Source: VGBV01 sp963813725
GTDB lineage: Bacteria; Actinomycetota; Thermoleophilia; Solirubrobacterales; 70-9
Length of the DNA stretch: 64,000 nucleotides
Assembly (NCBI GenBank): GCA_963813725.1
Contig: CAWFAI010000010.1
Location: forward strand, 113,669 to 177,668
Direction: 5' to 3'
Of this stretch, positions 59,214-64,000 are shown in pieces. How positions within the stretch are numbered: the first letter of the stretch is position 1; each line of letters opens with the position of its first letter. The notes beneath the pieces are model-generated. The model had not been told where the DNA came from and did not search any database. It saw only the letters and a program-made list of their open reading frames with translations. Position numbers and translations under genes: made by a program.

Positions 59214-60396
59214 AGACCTGCGCCTCGGCTACGACGTCGACGAGAACGCGATCCGCTTCTCGAACTACTTCCACGTCCTGCGCGAGCTGGTCCACCTCTC
59301 GTGCGGCTGGCTGGCGCTGGCGCCCGAGTTCGAGCTCAAGTACGCGCTCTCCGATCACCTCCACGACGACGCCCGCGCGGTCTCCAAGATCCGCCGGCGG
59401 CTGTACGAGCTGCGCCACCCGAGCGACTATCCGGGCACGCCGTCAGAGGAGCTGTGCGAACTGCTCGACCCGATGGCCGCCGCCGAGACCCCGGACGTCT
59501 ACGTCGAGATCGCATACGGCGTGATGAAGCCGGCGCTGCTGCGCGCCTTCGCGATCCACTTGGACAACCTCGACCCGGTCTCCGACGAGCCCAGCCAGCG
59601 GCTGCTGACCCAGCTCGTCACGCGCCAGAGCCAGCACGTGACCGCCCTGGACCCCTCCGGGCTCGGCGGCCCGGCCGAGCTGACCGACCTCGGCGCGCTG
59701 CCCATCCGGCTCAAGGCCGACCCCCGCGAGCTTCGCATCATGCCTCCCCTCGACGAGCCCGCCCGCGACAAATTCATCGAGGTCACCCCCGACGGCGACC
59801 CCTACCTCGCCCGCGAGCTCTACGTCAACGACCCCGACGAGAACCATGTCCCGGTCGAGCCCAGCGAACAGCGCCACTTCTTCCACGCCCTCATGGACGC
59901 CGAGATCTGCGCCGCCGAGCTGATGGCGCGCAACTCCCACGAGCACCCCGAGATGCCCTGGGACTTCCACGTGGACATGGCCCGCCAGACCTGGGACGAG
60001 ATGCGCCACGCCAAGCTCCACTCCCTCCTGATGCCGAAGGAGCTCGACTGCCGCTGGGGCGACTACCCGGTCGGCTTCTCCTACTTCCGCTCCGTCTACG
60101 CCCACGACCTCCTCGGCCGCCTGGCCCTCTTCAACTCCACCTCCGAGCAGAAGGCGATGTGGCGCCACTCCCACCGCCGCAAGGTCCTGGTCGACCGCGG
60201 CCAGGAGCAGATCGCCCAGGTCTTCGACTACCTGCTCGCCGACGAGGTCCCCCACGTCCACAACGGCACCCGCTGGGGCACCTACCTCTGCGACGGCGAC
60301 GAGGCGGCCTACAAGCGCACGGTCCGCCAGCTCCGGGAGGGCCTCGACGAGACCGGCGCCCCGCCCATCGAGCCCCCTCGCGCTCTCAGCCGCTGA
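59197..60396 (+). CDS. DUF455-like ferritin-like di-iron protein
   Basis: 399 residues, intact. The first part (LGYDVDENAIRFSNYFHVLR, LVHLSCGWLALAPEFELKYA) is helical. The ferritin-like part has the carboxylate/histidine pattern: HALMDAEICAAELMARNSHE, DMARQTWDEMRHAKLHSLLM (ExxH), then FNSTSEQKAMWRHSHRRKVL and DYLLADEVPHVHNGTRWGTY (ExxH). This matches DUF455/ferritin-like proteins related to MiaE, usually with two irons. Its ATG lies inside the ATP-grasp gene end (17-base overlap), so the pair is tightly coupled. Suggests oxygen-dependent modification of the ATP-grasp product. Not proven. Confidence 0.78.
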   Translation: MKLGPEDLRLGYDVDENAIRFSNYFHVLRELVHLSCGWLALAPEFELKYALSDHLHDDARAVSKIRRRLYELRHPSDYPGTPSEELCELLDPMAAAETPDVYVEIAYGVMKPALLRAFAIHLDNLDPVSDEPSQRLLTQLVTRQSQHVTALDPSGLGGPAELTDLGALPIRLKADPRELRIMPPLDEPARDKFIEVTPDGDPYLARELYVNDPDENHVPVEPSEQRHFFHALMDAEICAAELMARNSHEHPEMPWDFHVDMARQTWDEMRHAKLHSLLMPKELDCRWGDYPVGFSYFRSVYAHDLLGRLALFNSTSEQKAMWRHSHRRKVLVDRGQEQIAQVFDYLLADEVPHVHNGTRWGTYLCDGDEAAYKRTVRQLREGLDETGAPPIEPPRALSR

Positions 60397-60420
60397 GGAT
60401 CTGATCCGGGCCGCCCCGGG

Positions 60421-60426
60421 TAGGCT
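60421..60426 (+). promoter_or_regulatory. Leaderless-type -10 (TAGGCT) before the sugar kinase gene
   Basis: TAGGCT ends 6 bases before the GTG at 60433, with GGG before it as in many others here. Confidence 0.4.
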
Positions 60427-60432
60427 CGGCGC

Positions 60433-61329
60433 GTGATCCGCTGTCTCGGCGAGGCCCTGGTCGACCTGATCTGCGAGCGGCCCGCGGCCTCGCTGGCCGA
60501 GGCCGACAGCTTCCGCCCCCATTTCGGCGGCGCGCTGGCGAACGTCGCCGTCGCCGCCCCGCGCGCGGGAGCCGAGGCCGGCCTCGCCGGCGCCGCCGGA
60601 GACGACGAGTGGGGGCGCTGGCTGCGCGGGCGGCTCGAGGAGGAGGGCGTCGACCTCGAGTTCTTCGACCTCGCCGCCGGAGCGCAGACCCCGGTCGCGT
60701 TCGCGACCGTGGACGACGCGGGCGAGCCGAGCTTCATGATCTACGGCGAGGCGATCGCCGACGCGCTCGATCTGCTGGGGCCGCGGCTGGAGGAGCTGGT
60801 CGAGGAGGCCGACGCGCTCGTCTTCAACTCGACCACCCTGGCCGAGGACGGCGAGCGCCGGGTCACCGACGCCGCCCGCTCGCGGGCGCTGGCCGCCGGG
60901 TTGCGCGTCTGCTTTGACCCCAACGTCCGCCCCAACCGCTGGAGCGGCGGCTACGACGAGGCGGTGCGCGAGAGCGGCACGCGGATCGAGGGCAGCTTCC
61001 TGGTCCGGGCCAACCGCGAGGAGGCGATGGCGATCACCGGCGCCGAGGACCCGCGCGCCGCGGCCGAGGAGCTCGCAGGGATGGACGTCGAGCTGGCCGT
61101 GGTCACGCTCGGCGCCGAGGGCGCGGTGATGCGGGGCGCCTGCGAGGCCGAGGAGCCGGCGCCGGAGGTCGAGCTGGTCTCGACGCTCGGGGCCGGGGAC
61201 GCGTTCATGGGCACGCTCGTCGCCGGGCTCGCCGAGCGCGGCTGGGACGCGGCCCGCGGCGGCGAGGCGCTGACGCCGGCGCTCGCCGCCGCCGCCGAGG
61301 CCTGCACCCGCTGGAGCGCGCTCGACTGA
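60433..61329 (+). CDS. PfkB family sugar kinase (fructokinase-like)
   Basis: 298 residues, intact. N-terminal IRCLGEALVDLICERPAASL, first PfkB signature GGALANVAVAAPRAGAEAGL, ATP/anion hole LGAGDAFMGTLVAGLAERG with the catalytic aspartate of GAGDAF, and CFDPNVRPNRW. Phosphorylates a sugar, probably fructose or a similar ketose, based on LGEALVDLI and FDPN-RP, typical of fructokinases. GTG at 60433. Just 1 base separates it from the alpha-glucosidase gene, which suggests an operon for a sugar or disaccharide. Confidence 0.9.
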   Translation: MIRCLGEALVDLICERPAASLAEADSFRPHFGGALANVAVAAPRAGAEAGLAGAAGDDEWGRWLRGRLEEEGVDLEFFDLAAGAQTPVAFATVDDAGEPSFMIYGEAIADALDLLGPRLEELVEEADALVFNSTTLAEDGERRVTDAARSRALAAGLRVCFDPNVRPNRWSGGYDEAVRESGTRIEGSFLVRANREEAMAITGAEDPRAAAEELAGMDVELAVVTLGAEGAVMRGACEAEEPAPEVELVSTLGAGDAFMGTLVAGLAERGWDAARGGEALTPALAAAAEACTRWSALD

Positions 61330-61330
61330 G

Positions 61331-62828
61331 ATGCCGGACGCCGCGGAGGCGCACGGGCGAGGCCGCGCAGCCCTGGTGGCGCGACGCCGTCGTCTACCAG
61401 GTCTATCCCCGCTCCTTCCAGGACTCCGACGGCGACGGGGTCGGCGACCTGGCCGGGATCGCCTCCCGGCTCGACCACCTCGTCTGGCTCGGGGTGGACG
61501 CGCTCTGGCTCTCGCCGATCTATCCCTCGCCGATGGCCGACAACGGATACGACGTCAGCGACTACATCGGCGTCGATCCCGCCTACGGCACGCTCGAGGA
61601 CTTCGACCGGCTCGTCGCCGAGGCCAAGCGCCGCGGACCTGCGCCTGCTGATGGACCTGGTCCCCTCCCACACCTCGATCGAGCATCCCTGGTTTCGCGA
61701 GCACCCCGACTGGTACATCTGGGCCGAGGGGAAGGGTGACGAGCCGCCCAACAACTGGCGCGCGACCTTCGGCGGGCCCGCCTGGAGCCGCGACCCGAGC
61801 GACCAGCGGGCCGCTGGTACCTGCACTCCTTCTTCCCCGAGCAGCCCGACCTGGACTGGCGCAACCCCGAGGTCCGCGCCGCCTTCGCCGAGGTGGTCCG
61901 CTTCTGGCTCGACCGCGGCGTGGACGGCTTCCGCATCGACGCGATCGAGCGGATCATGAAGGACGCCGAGCTGCGCGACGACCCGCCGGCCACCGCCGAG
62001 CCGCCGCTGCCGCTTCACCCCGAGCAGGCAGCGCTCGACACGGTCCACTCCCGCAACGACCCCGATGTCTCGATCGCGCTGGCGGCGCTGCGCGAGGCGG
62101 CGGGCGAGGCGCTTCTGGTCGGCGAGGTCTATCTGCCGAGCGCGATGCTGCCGCGCTACCTGGAGCAGCTCGACCTCGCCTTCGCCTTCGAGTTCCTGCA
62201 CGCTCCCTGGAGCGCGCCCGAGCTGGGGCAGGTGATCGCCGAGGCGTCTGCGCTGGAGGGGGTCGCCTGGGTGCTCTCCAACCACGACTTCCCCCGCCTC
62301 GCCACCCGCCTGGGCGAGGCCGCCGCGCCGGCGGCGGCGATGCTGCTGCTGACCCTGCCCGGCACCGCCTTCGTCTACCAGGGGGAGGAGATCGGGATGG
62401 TGAACGGCTCCTACGAGGGCCACGACCGCTTCGGGCGCGACGGCCAGCGCCACCCGATGCAGTGGGAGCCGGCCCCCGGCGGCGGCTTCAGCGAGGGCGA
62501 GCCCTGGATGGGGCTGACCGATCCCGAGCGCCGCAGCGTCGCCGCCCAGCGCGATGAGGCGGACTCGCTGCTGGCGCTCTACCGGCGCCTGATCGCGCTG
62601 CGGCGCGAGCTGCGCGGGCCGCTGGAGCCGCTGGAAGCGCCGCCCGGGGTGCTCGCCTTCCGCCGCGGCGAGCACGCCGTCGCGATCAACTTCAACGAGC
62701 GCGCGGCCGACTCGCCGCTTCGGGGCGAGCTGCTGCTCGCCACCCATCCCCGGGCACCGACGGCGCCGGGGCCTCGGCGCACGATCCCGCCCTCCGCCGG
62801 CGTCGTCGTTCGCGTCGGCGTGGTTTAG
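61331..62828 (+). CDS. Alpha-glucosidase, GH13 family (three frameshifts)
   Basis: About 499 residues when repaired. It cleaves terminal alpha-1,4 or alpha-1,6 glucose or sucrose-type sugars. After a break near 61357: WWRDAVVYQVYPRSFQDSDG, LDHLVWLGVDALWLSPIYPS; after others near 61635 and 61810: LRLLMDLVPSHTSIEHPWFR, RWYLHSFFPEQPDLDWRNPE. The nucleophile D is in VDGFRIDAIERIMKD, acid E in EALLVGEVYLPSAMLPR, and stabiliser D in VLSNHDFPRLATRL. QGEEIGMVN and PMQWEP are oligo-1,6-glucosidase marks. ATG directly after the kinase stop. Confidence 0.9.
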
Positions 62829-62899
62829 CCCGTTCGCAACCGGGGTAGGACGCAAGCGGTGCCCGTAAGGAGACGGCGCACCCGGAGAGAGGAGAGGGC

Positions 62900-64000
62900 G
62901 TAGCCGCACGCACCAACAAGCTCCTGCTTGCACTCGCACTCACCGCCGCGCTGGCGGTCGCCGGCTGCGGCGCGGCGACAGCGGCAGCGGCTCCAAGGAG
63001 CTCACCTGGTTCATCTTCAACGAACCTGGCGGAGCGCCACAGGCCGCCGCCGACAAGTGCTCGAAGGCTGCCGACGGCCGCTACACGATCAAGTTCGAGT
63101 TCCTGCCCGCCGACGCCGACGGCCAGCGCGAGCAGCTTGTGCGCCGCCTCGGCGCCGAGGACTCCTCGGTCGACCTGATCGGCCTCGACGTGATCTGGAC
63201 CGGCGAGTTCGCCAACGCCGGCTGGATCGATCCGCTGCCGGCGGAGACCGCCGAGGTCGTCAGCGAGAACGTCTTCCCGAGCGTGCTGACCACGGCTGAG
63301 TTCGAGGGCGAGCTCTACGCCGCGCCGCTGTGGTCGAACACGCAGCTGCTCTGGTACCGCTCCGACCTGGTCCCGAACCCGCCCACCACCTGGGCCGAGA
63401 TGATCGAGCAGGCCGAGAAGCTGCCCGCGGGCGAGAACTTCATCCAGGTCCAGGGCAACAAGTACGAGGGCCTCGTCGTCTGGGCGAACCAGATGATCGA
63501 GTCCGCCGGCACCAGCATGCTCGCCAACCCCGACGAGGTCGAGCTCTCCGAGGCGGAGACCAAGGAGGCGCTGGCGGCGATGGGCGCGCTCTCGACGTCC
63601 TCGGCGGCCGACCCGGCGATCACCACCGCCGAGGAGGACCCCGCCCGGCTCGCGTTCGAGTCCGGCAGCTCGGCCTTCATGATCAACTACCCCTTCGTCT
63701 ATCCGAGCGCCGAGGAGAACGCGCCGGACATCTTCAAGACGATGAAGGCGGCGAAGTACCCGGGCATCTCCCCCGACATTCCCAGCGCCCCGCCGCTCGG
63801 CGGCATCAACCTCGGCGTCTCCTCCTTCTCTGAGAACAAGGACCTCGCCTTCGAGGCGATCGAGTGCCTGGTCGGCGCCGAGAACCAGCTCGCCACCGCC
63901 GAACTGGGCGGGCTGCCGCCCGTGCGCGAGGACCTCTACGACACCCCCAAGATCGAGGAGGTCTATCCCGGCTTCGCCCAGCTGATCCGCCAGTCGATCG
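62900..64000 (+). CDS. Extracellular sugar-binding protein of an ABC importer (partial, one frameshift)
   Basis: At least 366 residues, cut by the window end. Lipoprotein signal: TNKLLLALALTAALAVAGCG, then after a shift near 62975 SGSGSKELTWFIFNEPGG. Solute-binding domain 1 family: IKFEFLPADADGQREQLVRR, SSVDLIGLDVIWTGEFANAG, WIDPLPAETAEV, YAAPLWSNTQLLWYRSDLV, AFESGSSAFMINYPFVYPSA, LGGINLGVSSFSENKDLAFE. It binds a sugar and gives it to permeases that lie beyond the window. The start is unclear: the codon at the expected place is GTA (62900) after GAGAGGAGAGG, so a base error may hide GTG. Belongs with the kinase and glucosidase. Confidence 0.85.

Noticed and set aside
60951..62939. 662-residue reverse frame over kinase and glucosidase
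   Set aside because: Shadow frame; both forward genes have all catalytic motifs.

Overview
The window is high-G+C bacterial chromosome, coding on both strands with short intergenic gaps. The gene content points to an actinobacterium, most likely of the Thermoleophilia (Solirubrobacterales/Gaiellales) type. Signs of this are the frequent GTG and TTG starts, the F420-type oxidoreductases (LLM and DUF385 families), a DsbA plus VKOR oxidative-folding pair instead of DsbB, a WS/DGAT acyltransferase, many VOC and SCP-2 proteins, and sigma-B-like promoters. The lineage is an inference from families, not a measured placement. I see no rRNA, tRNA, CRISPR array, insertion sequence or prophage.

Layout. 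1-8.2 kb: end of an L-2-hydroxyglutarate oxidase gene, a GFA protein, a lipoprotein, a very-long-chain acyl-CoA dehydrogenase with a TetR regulator, membrane proteins and a thiolase. 8.3-16.6 kb: a 50-residue zinc-site protein, a PlsC acyltransferase, PAS and metallo-beta-lactamase proteins, an amidase coupled to a flavin amine oxidase, a secreted RTX protein, MsrA and a Nudix enzyme. 16.6-22.9 kb: DsbA and VKOR, then a four-gene OpuC-type compatible-solute ABC importer, then CsbD. 23-32.3 kb: WS/DGAT acyltransferase, stand-alone LigD-type phosphoesterase, methylmalonate-semialdehyde dehydrogenase, VOC, hydrolase, GNAT, FAD oxidase, AI-2E transporter and zinc alcohol dehydrogenase. 32.3-35.7 kb: a MarR regulator divergent from a DrrAB-type ABC exporter. 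35.7-42.1 kb: DCC protein, catalase-like peroxidase, F420 protein, persulfide-dioxygenase/rhodanese fusion and M32 carboxypeptidase. 42.1-47.6 kb: LLM oxidoreductase, a TetR-GAF-SpoIIE fusion, a holin-family/DUF3618/YihY envelope operon behind a sigma-B-like promoter, and AIM24. 48-52.4 kb: flavin monooxygenase with its TetR and an SCP-2 protein, then an aldo/keto reductase. 52.5-57.8 kb: a second RTX protein and tyrosine/homogentisate catabolism (fahA, hmgA, hppD, AsnC-type regulator). 57.8-64 kb: an ATP-grasp/di-iron two-gene cassette, then sugar genes (PfkB kinase, alpha-glucosidase, ABC sugar-binding protein cut by the window end).

Two features run through the whole window. First, about 25 of roughly 78 genes carry one or more single-base frameshifts, often in C or G runs, with conserved protein resuming in the next frame. 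I read these as uncorrected sequencing indels, so such genes are annotated full length. They also create false fusions (VOC-DsbA, TetR-monooxygenase). Second, at least 23 genes have a TANNNT hexamer (commonly TAGGCT or TAGGAT) only 6-10 bases before the start codon and no ribosome-binding site. This suggests widespread leaderless transcription and helps choose starts. A second class of genes has clear AGGAGG sites.

Most worth follow-up: the single-frame TetR-HTH/GAF/SpoIIE phosphatase beside a sigma-B-like envelope-stress operon; the coupled ATP-grasp plus DUF455-type di-iron pair at 57.8-60.4 kb; a perfect 15-bp palindrome covering both the -10 and the start codon of a TetR gene; and a nested inverted repeat between convergent genes at 48.03-48.10 kb.
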